Assembly (NCBI RefSeq): GCF_029953305.1
Contig: NZ_JASBAN010000001.1
Location: 1,263,501 to 1,327,500, forward strand
DNA: 64,000 nucleotides
Direction: 5' to 3'
From: Commensalibacter nepenthis
GTDB taxonomy: Bacteria; Pseudomonadota; Alphaproteobacteria; Acetobacterales; Acetobacteraceae
Positions 35,980 to 45,128 of the stretch are shown here, piece by piece. Position 1 is the stretch's first letter; the number at the start of each line of letters is the position of its first letter. The translations under genes and the position numbers were made by a program. The notes under the pieces were generated by a model. That model was not told where the DNA came from and did not search any database. It saw only the letters and a list, made by a program, of their open reading frames with translations.

Positions 35980-36516
35980 ATGTGTATTAAAAAAACCCTT
36001 TTAGCAACAGGCTGTGCATTGCTTTTTTCAAGTCCTGCTTTTGCGGTTGAATATCCGATTGGTAAACCCCAAACATGCGGAGGGATGGAGATCGCTGCGG
36101 TCTATTTGCAACCGATTGAAATGGATCCCGAAGGGGTTATGCTGCCAGCATCTAAATCTGATATCCATCTTGAAACAGATATTCATGCAACCGCAGACAA
36201 CAAAAATGGTTTCCCAGAAGGCAGCTGGATGCCATATCTGCAAGTTGCTTATGAGCTGAATAAAGTGAATGATACAAAAATTACCAAAGGAATTTTGCAT
36301 CCAATGGTTGCAAATGATGGTCCACATTATGGTGAAAATATCAAAATGATGGGACCTGGAAAATATCATTTAAAAGTAACCATTTTACCCCCTTCTCGTG
36401 AATCAATGTTCGGCAGACATGTTGATAAAGAAACAGGGGTTGCACCATGGTTTAAACAATGTGTAACGGAATTTGATTTTACCTATGCTGGCACAGGTAA
36501 AAAAGGCGGATATTAA
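35980..36516 (+). CDS. ftrA: periplasmic P19/Tpd-type iron-binding protein (FtrA)
   Basis: 178 residues with a signal peptide (about 1-22, Ala-Phe-Ala cleavage) and the P19/Tpd immunoglobulin-like domain. Metal-ligand candidates Met and His are in Gly-Gly-Met-Glu-Ile near 35, Thr-Asp-Ile-His-Ala near 69 and Gly-Pro-His-Tyr-Gly near 113. P19-type proteins bind copper and iron and deliver or oxidise Fe(II) for the FTR1 permease. Excellent SD AAGGAGAT. First gene of ftrABCD as described in Bordetella and Brucella. Confidence 0.9.
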   Translation: MCIKKTLLATGCALLFSSPAFAVEYPIGKPQTCGGMEIAAVYLQPIEMDPEGVMLPASKSDIHLETDIHATADNKNGFPEGSWMPYLQVAYELNKVNDTKITKGILHPMVANDGPHYGENIKMMGPGKYHLKVTILPPSRESMFGRHVDKETGVAPWFKQCVTEFDFTYAGTGKKGGY

Positions 36517-36702
36517 TTAGTTGTTATTTTGTGTTTAAAAAAAGTTGTTAGGATATTGGAAAGATGAAAAGTTACTTCAAATATCCTGATAATTTTTGTG
36601 TAAGTTAACTCATTTAAAATCGTAATTTTACAGAGTTATTTTTATTGTTTTTAAATAAGTATTTTTATTGAGTGTTTGCATGTAAGCCTAAGAGGTTTTG
36701 AT

Positions 36703-37032
36703 ATGAGAAAATTGCGGACTATTTTGTTTTTGTTTTTGTTTATACCAATACCAGTATTTGCGACACCGCTTGCAAATTATGATATTACAATTAAAGATGG
36801 TGTTTTTTCCCCACAATCTATCGAGGTTCCATCCGATCAACGGTTTAAAATTACGATTAAAAATATTGGTCAAGGTCCAGCGGAATTTGAAAATTTATCA
36901 TTAAGAGTTGAAAAAGTTTTGGCTGCAGGGGTTACGTCATTTGTTGTAATTCATCCATTGAAACCTAATACTTATCATTTTATTGATGAATTTCATATGG
37001 ATATGCAAGGGTTTAATATCATTTCCAAATAG
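36703..37032 (+). CDS. ftrB: periplasmic cupredoxin-like protein FtrB
   Basis: 109 residues from ATG 36703 (AAGAGG upstream; the frame opens 27 nt earlier). Signal peptide at 1-20 (Val-Phe-Ala), then a small cupredoxin fold with Asp-Gly-Val-Phe-Ser-Pro and Pro-Ala-Glu-Phe-Glu-Asn, the motif of EfeO/FtrB domains. A classical blue-copper Cys ligand is not seen, so redox activity would depend on other ligands. Second gene of the iron uptake operon; ftrC follows after 11 nt. Confidence 0.86.
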   Translation: MRKLRTILFLFLFIPIPVFATPLANYDITIKDGVFSPQSIEVPSDQRFKITIKNIGQGPAEFENLSLRVEKVLAAGVTSFVVIHPLKPNTYHFIDEFHMDMQGFNIISK

Positions 37033-37043
37033 GAGTTTTCACT

Positions 37044-37883
37044 ATGGGTGCGCCCTTATTTATCGTATGGCGTGAAAGCGTAGAAGCATTACTGGTTATT
37101 GGTATTCTATATGCGTGGTTACGAAGAGAAAATTTATTATTATTAACTAAACAGCTTTGGATTGGCACGGCTCTGGGCTTATTGCTTGCAGGATTATTGG
37201 CGGTTGCCTTTTGGGTGGCAGGTAGTTGGTTTGCAGGATCGGGTGGGGAATGGTTTTTTACCATCATGATGTTTGTTGCATCATTGTTAATTTTACAAAT
37301 GGTGATTTGGATGCATCGTCATGGCAGTGGTATGAAAAAACACCTTGAACAAGAAGCTGCGGAAAGTTTGCACAAATCAGGTGGAGGCTTTGGAATTCTG
37401 ATTCTAGCCATGTTGGCTGTTGCAAGAGAAGGATCGGAAACGGTTGTTTTCCTTGCTGGCATTGGTGCTCAACAAAAAGGAACGTCGATTGGTTTATTTA
37501 TACTTGGGGGTGTGGTTGGTTTATTACTTGCGCTGTTGACATTCTGGCTTTTACAAAAATGCTCTAAGATCATTGCATGGAAATGGTTCTTCTTGATTAG
37601 TGAGTTTTTATTACTTCTGATCGGAGGAGGATTAATGATTAGTGCTTTTGATAAAGCAGCAGCACAAATTTCAGATTATGATTTGCCAGAATGGCTTTTT
37701 AATTTTATGGATAATGCGTTATGGAGTACATCTTGGCTGGTTCCAGATAATAGTACATTAACAGGATTAACAGGGTATCATGCTGAGCCTTCTTTGATGC
37801 AAGTATCTGTAATATTACTTTATTGGTTATGTGCGATCTTGTTGTGCAATATATCGTTCACGAAGAATCCAAGCACAAAATAA
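37044..37883 (+). CDS. ftrC: FTR1 family high-affinity iron permease FtrC
   Basis: 279 residues with seven helices. The two FTR1 iron-exchange motifs Arg-Glu-x-x-Glu are intact: Arg10-Glu-Ser-Val-Glu14 in helix 1 and Arg128-Glu-Gly-Ser-Glu132 in helix 4. SD AGGAG lies 8 nt before ATG. It moves ferric iron across the inner membrane after oxidation of ferrous iron by FtrA/FtrB. Confidence 0.94.
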   Translation: MGAPLFIVWRESVEALLVIGILYAWLRRENLLLLTKQLWIGTALGLLLAGLLAVAFWVAGSWFAGSGGEWFFTIMMFVASLLILQMVIWMHRHGSGMKKHLEQEAAESLHKSGGGFGILILAMLAVAREGSETVVFLAGIGAQQKGTSIGLFILGGVVGLLLALLTFWLLQKCSKIIAWKWFFLISEFLLLLIGGGLMISAFDKAAAQISDYDLPEWLFNFMDNALWSTSWLVPDNSTLTGLTGYHAEPSLMQVSVILLYWLCAILLCNISFTKNPSTK

Positions 37884-37902
37884 TAGGTTTAAGTTACATT
37901 AT

Positions 37903-39279
37903 ATGATCAGTTCTTTATTTAAAATAACGACATATCGACTGGGTGCTGCGATGCAGCGTCATAAGGGGATTATACAAACCATTCAATGGATCATTGTTGG
38001 TTTTTATGTTGTATTGCTGGTGATCCCCGCTTTTATGGATTTACCTCCAAGACAAGCACATATACTTAATAATCTTGTTTTATTTGCTCAATTTGTTTTT
38101 TGGGGCATTTGGTGGCCATTTGTTATTTTATCGATGTTGGTTATAGGGCGTGTATGGTGTGGTGTCTTCTGCCCAGAGGGTGCTATTAGTGAATGGACTT
38201 CTAAAAAATTTGGTAAAAATAAAAAGATACCGCGTTGGATTAAATGGAAGGCGTGGCCCGCGATTGCTTTCATTTTAACGACATTATATGGGCAGTTGAT
38301 TAGCGTGTATGATTATGCAGATTCTGCATTATTAATTCTTGGTGGATCAACGGTGGCTGCTATTCTTATTGGTTATTTATACGGCAGAGAAAATCGCGTA
38401 TGGTGTCGGTATTTATGTCCAGTGAATGGTGTATTTAATCTGCTTTCACGGCTTTCACCGTTTTCGTTTAAAAGTGATGCCAAAAAATGGTCTGAATATC
38501 ACGGGAATTCTGTAAGTAATCCTCATTGCCCACCAATGATTAATATCCGACAACTTCACGGTGTTTCTGGGTGTCATATGTGTGGACGTTGTGCTGGTTT
38601 AAGGGATGCAGTCAGCTTACAGCCAAGGTCTGTTAATGAAGAAATTATTACTTATGGCAATGAAAAAGATAATTTGTGGGAAACGCGCCTTTTATTGTTT
38701 GGAATGATTGGTGTTGCCATTGGGGCATTTACATGGACTGTTTCCCCTTGGTTTGTAACAGCGAAACAGTTTTTGGCGAATTGGTTAATTAATCATGACA
38801 TATTATGGCCAATGAATGCTACGGCACCTTGGTGGATATTAACCAATCATCCTGAGAATAATGATAGTTTTAATTGGCTTGATGGGTTTTGCGTTACGTT
38901 CTATATTCTTGGTTCGGGGCTTTTATATGGGTTCGGACTAACAGGTGTTTATAAGTCATTGGCTAAGTTTTTATACAGACCTAATCTTTATTCCTATATC
39001 GCACAAGCATTAATACCCATAGCAGCGGCTGGTCTGTTTTTAGGTCTGACTGCTACGAGTGTTAAATTGTTACAATATGATGGGATCGTTTTCTGGTGGT
39101 TAAAGGATGCCCGTGTAACCATACTAGCGTTTTTCAGTCTGTGGAGCTTATATTTAGGGTATAATATCCTCAGAAAATCTACAGATATTTTTTATAAATT
39201 CATAATCTCATTTGGTTTGTTCGCTTTGTCTTTGGTGCCGATTGTTGGGGCATGGTGGTTAATGTTTATGGGGTGGTGA
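37903..39279 (+). CDS. ftrD: membrane ferredoxin FtrD (NapH/CcoG-like)
   Basis: 458 residues from ATG 37903; the frame opens in the ftrC end. Several membrane helices flank the cysteine clusters Trp-Cys-Gly-Val-Phe-Cys-Pro-Glu-Gly (about 85-93), Trp-Cys-Arg-Tyr-Leu-Cys-Pro (about 167-173) and Cys-His-Met-Cys-Gly-Arg-Cys (about 224-230), giving polyferredoxin-type Fe-S sites. It is thought to pass electrons between FtrB and the membrane. Last gene of ftrABCD; it converges with hisC about 50 bp away with no clear terminator. Confidence 0.88.
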   Translation: MISSLFKITTYRLGAAMQRHKGIIQTIQWIIVGFYVVLLVIPAFMDLPPRQAHILNNLVLFAQFVFWGIWWPFVILSMLVIGRVWCGVFCPEGAISEWTSKKFGKNKKIPRWIKWKAWPAIAFILTTLYGQLISVYDYADSALLILGGSTVAAILIGYLYGRENRVWCRYLCPVNGVFNLLSRLSPFSFKSDAKKWSEYHGNSVSNPHCPPMINIRQLHGVSGCHMCGRCAGLRDAVSLQPRSVNEEIITYGNEKDNLWETRLLLFGMIGVAIGAFTWTVSPWFVTAKQFLANWLINHDILWPMNATAPWWILTNHPENNDSFNWLDGFCVTFYILGSGLLYGFGLTGVYKSLAKFLYRPNLYSYIAQALIPIAAAGLFLGLTATSVKLLQYDGIVFWWLKDARVTILAFFSLWSLYLGYNILRKSTDIFYKFIISFGLFALSLVPIVGAWWLMFMGW

Positions 39280-39327
39280 CACAAGGGGATTGTAACAAGT
39301 CGAAAGTGTCTTATGGTGATGAATTCA

Positions 39328-40401
39328 TTATTTATCTATAGGATAAATACTACCAATTGCTTGTATGAGCTTGTTACATTCTTCTTCGTTTCCGACCGTA
39401 ATACGCAACCATTCTTTGATTCGAGCGGTGCTGAAGTGACGGATTAGAATATTCTTTTCTCTGAGTTTAGAGGCAAGTTCATCCCCAGCAATTTGGGGGT
39501 GGGAAACAAAAAGAAAGTTCGATTTCGAATCTAATACTTTAAATCCAAAATTTTGTAGAGATTTGGTTAAATAGTCTCTATTTTCAATAATACGATCAGC
39601 ATTATTAATAGACCATTGAATGTCTTGTACGGCTGTTGTTGCTGCAATTTGTGCTAATCTATCCAAAGGATAAGAGTTAAAGCTGTCCTTGACGCGTCTG
39701 ATGCCTTCGATTAATTCTGCATTACCAACAGCATAGCCAACTCTTAGTCCCGCCAGTCCATAGAATTTTGAAAAAGTTCGGACAACTAATAAATTGGGAA
39801 ATTGATTAATTAAAGTAACGACAGATTCTCCACCAAAATCAATATAGGCTTCATCAACAATCACCACTTGTTGTGGGTGTTTGATAAGATATTTTTTGAT
39901 GAGTTGTGGATTCAGTAATAATCCTGTTGGTGCATTCGGATTGGTAATAACAATTCCAGCACAATCTTCTTTTTCATAATCAGCAAGGTTGATTTCAAAA
40001 TCATCTGTTAAAGGAATTATTTTGTAATTGATATTAAATAAATTACAATAAACAGGATAAAAGCTATAGGTAATATCAGGAAATAAAATGGGCTTTTCAT
40101 GTTTTAATAATGCAAAAAATGCAAAGCCGAGAACTTCATCAGAACCATTTCCAACAAAGATATTATTCGTGTTAACAGAATGCAATTTTGCAAGTTCAGA
40201 ACAGAGTTGTTGTGATGTTGGATCTGGATATAATTTTAAATGGTCATTAACAGCATCTTTTAAGGCTTGTAGTACTTTAGGCGAAACACCATAAGCATTT
40301 TCATTCGTGTTGAGTTTAATAAGGTTGGTTACTTTGGGTTGTTCCCCTGGCGTATAGGGAACAATATCATTCACAAAGGGACTCCAATATGGATTATTCA
40401 T
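39328..40401 (-). CDS. hisC: histidinol-phosphate aminotransferase
   Basis: PLP fold-type I aminotransferase of 357 residues: Asn-Glu-Asn-Ala-Tyr-Gly near 33-38, Asn-Pro-Asn-Ala-Pro-Thr-Gly (154-160), Asp-Glu-Ala-Tyr-Ile-Asp-Phe near 183-189 and the PLP lysine Lys212 in Ser-Lys-Phe-Tyr-Gly-Leu-Ala-Gly-Leu-Arg. Family length. Converts imidazole acetol phosphate to histidinol phosphate, and in some bacteria also serves in Tyr/Phe synthesis. It is 33 bp downstream of the ankyrin gene, probably cotranscribed; no other his genes are here. Confidence 0.92.
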   Translation of the reverse strand: MNNPYWSPFVNDIVPYTPGEQPKVTNLIKLNTNENAYGVSPKVLQALKDAVNDHLKLYPDPTSQQLCSELAKLHSVNTNNIFVGNGSDEVLGFAFFALLKHEKPILFPDITYSFYPVYCNLFNINYKIIPLTDDFEINLADYEKEDCAGIVITNPNAPTGLLLNPQLIKKYLIKHPQQVVIVDEAYIDFGGESVVTLINQFPNLLVVRTFSKFYGLAGLRVGYAVGNAELIEGIRRVKDSFNSYPLDRLAQIAATTAVQDIQWSINNADRIIENRDYLTKSLQNFGFKVLDSKSNFLFVSHPQIAGDELASKLREKNILIRHFSTARIKEWLRITVGNEEECNKLIQAIGSIYPIDK

Positions 40402-40434
40402 TACGACTTCCTGAAATAGTAATTTTAAATAATA

Positions 40435-40947
40435 TTAATTTTGACTTTTTAATAAGTTAATCAGTTCTGCATCACCTTGGCGTTCTGCTAGTTGAATAGG
40501 GGTTACGCCTTCACCATCAGTATGGTGTGGATTAGCGCCTGATTCTATTAGAAATTGTGCCATGTCATTTCGTCCAAATAGGATTGCAAACATCAAGGCC
40601 GTGCGTTTCAGATTATTTTCGGAATCAATTTTAGCACCAGCGTTGACTAGTAATTTTGCAATAGGAATATATCCTTTGAATGCAACACCAGTCAAAGCAG
40701 TGGCGCCTTTATTATCGACAATGTTGGGGTCAGCGCCTTTTTCTAATAAGAGTTCAACAGCTTCAAGATGATTATGATAGCAAGCCAAGATTAGAGCGGT
40801 ATGCCCTTCCTGATTTTGGTGATTGATGTCCATGCCAGCTCTGATAAATTCAGCCAGTAATTCTGTGTCCCCTTGGCGCGCGACATTGAAATATAAGGCT
40901 TCGATTTCTTCAGGGGTAAAAGTAGGTTTTGGTGTTGAATCAGACAT
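40435..40947 (-). CDS. ankyrin-repeat protein
   Basis: 170 residues with about four ankyrin repeats (33-residue period): Gly-Asp-Thr-Glu-Leu-Leu-Ala-Glu-Phe, His-Thr-Ala-Leu-Ile-Leu-Ala-Cys-Tyr-His-Asn-His-Leu-Glu-Ala-Val, Ala-Thr-Ala-Leu-Thr-Gly-Val-Ala-Phe-Lys-Gly and Arg-Thr-Ala-Leu-Met-Phe-Ala. No signal peptide, so cytoplasmic. Ankyrin proteins mediate protein binding; the partner is unknown. Such short forms are common in free-living proteobacteria and need not be host effectors. Confidence 0.88.
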   Translation of the reverse strand: MSDSTPKPTFTPEEIEALYFNVARQGDTELLAEFIRAGMDINHQNQEGHTALILACYHNHLEAVELLLEKGADPNIVDNKGATALTGVAFKGYIPIAKLLVNAGAKIDSENNLKRTALMFAILFGRNDMAQFLIESGANPHHTDGEGVTPIQLAERQGDAELINLLKSQN

Positions 40948-41801
40948 GATGACTTACCTTGGCTATTTACGCTGAATGGTAGAATGATTTATTGCATTTT
41001 ATCGTGATCGAGTAAAAAGGAAAGTAATCCTTTATAATTTTAATGTTTTTATCACTGTCACAAGTCCACAAAATAAAGTATTTCATTGCTAAAATTCAAA
41101 CTTTCCTAGATATTTCAATTGATTATAGGAAGCTTTATATGGTTTTTGTGTATTTATTAAATTTGTTCTATACTGAGATTGTATATTTGTTATGTGATTT
41201 TTTGCTCGCAAGAGAAATATAAACCTAATAGTTTTTTTAATCAGTTTGTCGATGAGGAGTAAGGTTATTATTGAAATGGTTTATATTCTTTACGCAAACA
41301 ATCACTTTTATCTGGGTATGCTTTTTGGTATAGTTTTTCGGATTTAATCGGCGCAATTGCTTTGTCTTTTTATCGTACGCTTACACGGTCGATGTAAGGG
41401 GATTTGCTTGTCGATCGTAGCTATTTTCTGTGTGCTATGTTTGAGGAAACTATTCTTGTCGCGGGAATAATAATAGTCATTGTTTTTGTTGGTATAGTTG
41501 AAAAAATAGTTGGTTGATGATTGATTGTTTTTATATATAACGTTATCGTAATACAATGATTTCTCTTATATTGAAAATGAATGATTTTTGTAGTTTTTAA
41601 CATAATTTTGTGTTAATAATGACACGTGAAAACGATTAATAGCTTTTATTAGAATGAATACTTGCATTTTTTGATAAGTTTAAAATGGGTAATTTGATTT
41701 TATCAAGATTTTTGTTTTCTTTTTTTTAATGAGTATTAAGATCATATGTTAAGTATCCTAGGATTCAAGTTGGGATAAAAGACTTTTTAGGAGATATTTG
41801 A
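40948..41801. other. 850-bp AT-rich region upstream of tkt, no supported gene
   Basis: The longest gene-free stretch in the window. Short frames exist on both strands (for example 41344-41556 minus), but none has a ribosome site, family or stable composition. A GAGGAGTAAGG sequence at about 41252 precedes only a 23-codon ORF (ATG 41275). The segment at 41340-41410 is locally GC-richer. It holds the tkt promoter and may contain a decayed gene or an unannotated RNA. Confidence 0.4.
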
Positions 41802-43865
41802 ATGAATATTGATGAGCTTTGTATTAATACTATTCGTGGTTTAGCCATTGACCAAGTACAGGCTGCGAACTCAGGACATCCTGGAACCCCAATGGGTTTG
41901 GCACCAGCAGCTTATGCGTTGTGGAATAATGCGTTAAATTATGACCCAGCAAACCCATTATGGCCTGCACGTGATCGTTTCGTGCTTTCTGGTGGTCATG
42001 CATCGGCTTTATTATATTCAATGATTCATTTAGCTGGAATTCATAACGTTACTCATGATGGTAAAGTTGAACAAAAACCAGCGTTGACCCTGCAAGATTT
42101 AGAACAATTCAGACAGTTTAATTCAAAAACTCCTGGTCATCCAGAATATCGTCACACAACAGGTGTTGAAACAACAACAGGTCCTTTGGGTCAAGGGTTG
42201 GCAACTTCTGTGGGTATGGCAATTGCTCAGAAATGGTTATCCACAAGATATAATCAACAAGGTTTTCCTTTGTTTGACTATCACGTATATACATTCTGTG
42301 GTGATGGCGATTTAATGGAAGGCATTTCTTATGAGGCGGCTTCTATTGCGGGTCATTTAAAACTAGGAAATTTGGTCTGGGTATATGACCGTAATCGTAT
42401 TTCTATCGAAGGCAATATTAATATTGCCTTTACCGATGATGTTGCAAAACGTTTCAAAGCCCAAGGATGGCATATCCACGAAGTAAAAGATGCAAATAAT
42501 ATTGCAGATTTCCAAGTAAAATTAAACGAAGCACGTCAAGCATCTGATGCGCCAAGTTTGATTATCCTTGATAGCATTATTGGATATGGTTCCCCTAACA
42601 AAGCTGGAACACATGGTGTTCATGGTGAACCTTTGGGTCCTGATGAAGTAAAGGCAACCAAAAAAGTGTATGGGATGCCTGAAGACAAAACATTCTATGT
42701 TCCAGATGGTGTCAAAGAGCATTTTGCAGCTGGGATTGGTAAACGTGGTGCAGAAGCAAGTAAAAAATGGAATGCGTTGTTTGCTGAATATAAAACAAAA
42801 CATCCAGAGCTTGCTCAAGAAGTTGAAGATATTATTCATCATCGTCTTCCAAAAGGGTGGGACAAGGATATTCCAATTTTTGCTGCGGATCCAAAGGGTA
42901 TTGCTTCTCGCGCAAGCTCAGGAAAAGTATTAAACGCAATTGCGAAAAATATTCCTTGGATGGTTGGTGGATCTGCTGACCTTGCTCCTTCTAACAAAAG
43001 TTGGTTAGAATTCGCAGATGCAGGTGTGTTCCAAAGTCCAAATTATCCAGAAGGTAATGGTACTTTTGGTGGGCGTAATATTCACTATGGTGTTCGTGAA
43101 CATGCAATGGGCGCGGTTGCCAATGGGATTGCATTAAGTGGTCTTAGAACTTATGCGGCTGGGTTCTTTATTTTCTCTGATTATATGAAAAACCCAATTC
43201 GCTTGGCTTCTTTGATGCAGTTGCCAGTTGTTTATATCTTTACGCATGACAGTATCGGTGTGGGTGAAGATGGTCCAACCCATCAACCGATTGAACAATT
43301 GGTACATTTCCGTGCAACACCTGGAATTCGTATGATTCGTCCAGCAGATGCTAATGAAGTTGTCGAAGCATGGAAAATGACGTTGGAAAGTGCTTCTCAT
43401 CCAACAATTTTGGCATTAAGTCGTCAAAATCTTCCAACCATTGATCGTTCAAAATATAATTCTGCTGCTGGTTTACGCAAGGGTGGATATATTGTTGCAT
43501 GTTGTGGTGAACTGCCTGAAGTCATCTTAATTGCTTCTGGTAGTGAAGTTGGCTTGGCGATGGAAGCCTATGAAGTATTGATTAAAGAGGGGCAAAAGGC
43601 TCGTGTAGTTTCAATGCCTTCATGGGAAATTTTTGAGGAGCAACCACAATCTTATCGTGATGAAGTGTTGCCTCCACATATCACTGGTCGTGTTGCTATT
43701 GAGCAAGGATCCCCAATTGGTTGGGATCGTTACGCAGGTCCAACAGGAACGATTATTGCAATGCGTAGTTTTGGGGCATCTGCACCTTATGATAAATTAC
43801 GGGAGCATTTTGGTTTTACACTAGAAAATGTGTTGGCTGCAGCAAAAGAGCAGCTTAAAAAATAA
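41802..43865 (+). CDS. tkt: transketolase
   Basis: ThDP enzyme moving two-carbon units in the non-oxidative pentose phosphate pathway. 687 residues, full length: His-Pro-Gly-Thr-Pro-Met-Gly near 27-33, the ThDP/Mg motif Gly-Asp-Gly-Asp-Leu-Met-Glu-Gly near 167-174 with Asn later, and the pyrimidine-domain Val-Arg-Glu-His-Ala-Met-Gly and Gly-Glu-Asp-Gly-Pro-Thr-His-Gln-Pro segments. SD AGGAGAT lies 9 nt from the ATG. First gene of the carbohydrate block; accepts erythrose 4-phosphate and xylulose 5-phosphate expected from the polyol arms. Confidence 0.96.
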   Translation: MNIDELCINTIRGLAIDQVQAANSGHPGTPMGLAPAAYALWNNALNYDPANPLWPARDRFVLSGGHASALLYSMIHLAGIHNVTHDGKVEQKPALTLQDLEQFRQFNSKTPGHPEYRHTTGVETTTGPLGQGLATSVGMAIAQKWLSTRYNQQGFPLFDYHVYTFCGDGDLMEGISYEAASIAGHLKLGNLVWVYDRNRISIEGNINIAFTDDVAKRFKAQGWHIHEVKDANNIADFQVKLNEARQASDAPSLIILDSIIGYGSPNKAGTHGVHGEPLGPDEVKATKKVYGMPEDKTFYVPDGVKEHFAAGIGKRGAEASKKWNALFAEYKTKHPELAQEVEDIIHHRLPKGWDKDIPIFAADPKGIASRASSGKVLNAIAKNIPWMVGGSADLAPSNKSWLEFADAGVFQSPNYPEGNGTFGGRNIHYGVREHAMGAVANGIALSGLRTYAAGFFIFSDYMKNPIRLASLMQLPVVYIFTHDSIGVGEDGPTHQPIEQLVHFRATPGIRMIRPADANEVVEAWKMTLESASHPTILALSRQNLPTIDRSKYNSAAGLRKGGYIVACCGELPEVILIASGSEVGLAMEAYEVLIKEGQKARVVSMPSWEIFEEQPQSYRDEVLPPHITGRVAIEQGSPIGWDRYAGPTGTIIAMRSFGASAPYDKLREHFGFTLENVLAAAKEQLKK

Positions 43866-43876
43866 AGTTTAAACTC

Positions 43877-43920
43877 AATAAAGCCTTCTTTACAATAGCG
43901 TAAAAGAGGGCTTTATTATT
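43877..43920 (+). terminator. rho-independent terminator after tkt
   Basis: Stem 43877-43891 with 43903-43917 (15 bp with one G-T pair), followed by a T-rich tract. It separates tkt from tal, which has its own ribosome site and presumably its own promoter. Confidence 0.75.
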
Positions 43921-43987
43921 TGTAATATTATATCAATAGTACATAATTTGTTTTTATATAAATTAATTTTAGAAGGAAAAACATCAA

Positions 43988-45124
43988 ATGGCTGAGAATC
44001 CTCTTGTTCAACTTGAAAAATATGGACAATCTCCTTGGTTGGATTTTATCCAACGTTCTTTTACAGCGAATGGCAGTCTTAAAAAGCTGGTTGATGAAGA
44101 TAACCTTAAAGGGGTGACTTCTAATCCTGCAATTTTTGAAAAAGCCATGGGTCATGGAACTGAATATGATCCTCAATTCAAAGAATTGATTGCATCAGGG
44201 GTAACGGATGTTTCAACATTATATGAAACCGCAGCGATTGAAGATATCCGTAATACATGTAAGGTGATGTTTCCTGTATGGGAAAAAACCAAAGGCGTGG
44301 ATGGATATGTAAGTCTTGAAGTTTCCCCTTATATTGCGATGGATGGTCAAAAAACCATTGAGGAAGCACGCCGTTTATGGAAACAAGTTGCAGAAAAAAA
44401 TCTGATGATTAAGATTCCAGCAACAGCCCCATGTATTCCTGCGATTGAAACTGCTATTTCTGAAGGGATTAATGTGAATGTAACGCTATTATTCTCTTTG
44501 GAAGCATATAAAAATGTTTTGGAAGCCTATATTTCTGGTTTGGAAAAACATTTAGCCAAAGGACATCATATTGGTCATATTGCCAGTGTTGCTTCTTTCT
44601 TTGTAAGCCGTATTGATACAGCGATTGATAAAGAAATTGATACGCGTGTTGCAGCGGGTGATAAAGAAAGTGCAGCATTAAAAGCTGTTCGTGGTAAGGT
44701 TGCGCTTGCAAATGCAAAAATGGCATATCAATATTATCTTGAAGTGATGAAAAGCGATCGTTGGAAAAAGCTGGCTGCTGCTGGTGCGCATCCTCAACGT
44801 TTGTTATGGGCAAGCACAGGGTGTAAAGATAAATCTTTCCCTGATACGATTTATGTTGACGGGTTGATTGGTCAAGATACAGTGAATACAATTCCTCCTG
44901 CAACAATGGACGCTTTTCGCGATCATGGAACCGCTTCTCAGACCTTAGATAAAGATATTGAAGGTGCTAAGAAAATATTATCAGAAGCTCAACGATTGAA
45001 TTTAGATCTAGCAGGCGTTACAGATAAATTATTAGCCGATGGTGTTGCTCAATTTGCCACTGCGTTTGACCAATTATTAGGTTCTGTTAAAGAAAAATTA
45101 GAAACTTTAAAAAGTGGGAAATAA
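43988..45124 (+). CDS. tal: transaldolase
   Basis: Moves a dihydroxyacetone unit from sedoheptulose 7-phosphate to glyceraldehyde 3-phosphate. 378 residues, the long bacterial subclass: Gly-Val-Thr-Ser-Asn-Pro-Ala-Ile-Phe-Glu-Lys at 42-52 and the Schiff-base Lys142 in Met-Ile-Lys-Ile-Pro-Ala-Thr. In many acetic acid bacteria this sequence is the N-terminal half of a roughly 950-residue transaldolase/phosphoglucose isomerase fusion. Here it stops (TAA 45122-45124) and the isomerase part lies 4 nt on in another frame. Confidence 0.94.
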   Translation: MAENPLVQLEKYGQSPWLDFIQRSFTANGSLKKLVDEDNLKGVTSNPAIFEKAMGHGTEYDPQFKELIASGVTDVSTLYETAAIEDIRNTCKVMFPVWEKTKGVDGYVSLEVSPYIAMDGQKTIEEARRLWKQVAEKNLMIKIPATAPCIPAIETAISEGINVNVTLLFSLEAYKNVLEAYISGLEKHLAKGHHIGHIASVASFFVSRIDTAIDKEIDTRVAAGDKESAALKAVRGKVALANAKMAYQYYLEVMKSDRWKKLAAAGAHPQRLLWASTGCKDKSFPDTIYVDGLIGQDTVNTIPPATMDAFRDHGTASQTLDKDIEGAKKILSEAQRLNLDLAGVTDKLLADGVAQFATAFDQLLGSVKEKLETLKSGK

Positions 45125-45128
45125 TTCA

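Noticed and set aside
40435-40947. Ankyrin protein as a host-directed effector
   Set aside because: Short cytoplasmic ankyrin proteins are common in free-living proteobacteria and there is no secretion signal or secretion system nearby.
41252-41345. GAGGAGTAAGG followed by a 23-codon ORF upstream of tkt
   Set aside because: The spacing is long and the product very short, with no terminator or recognisable feature.
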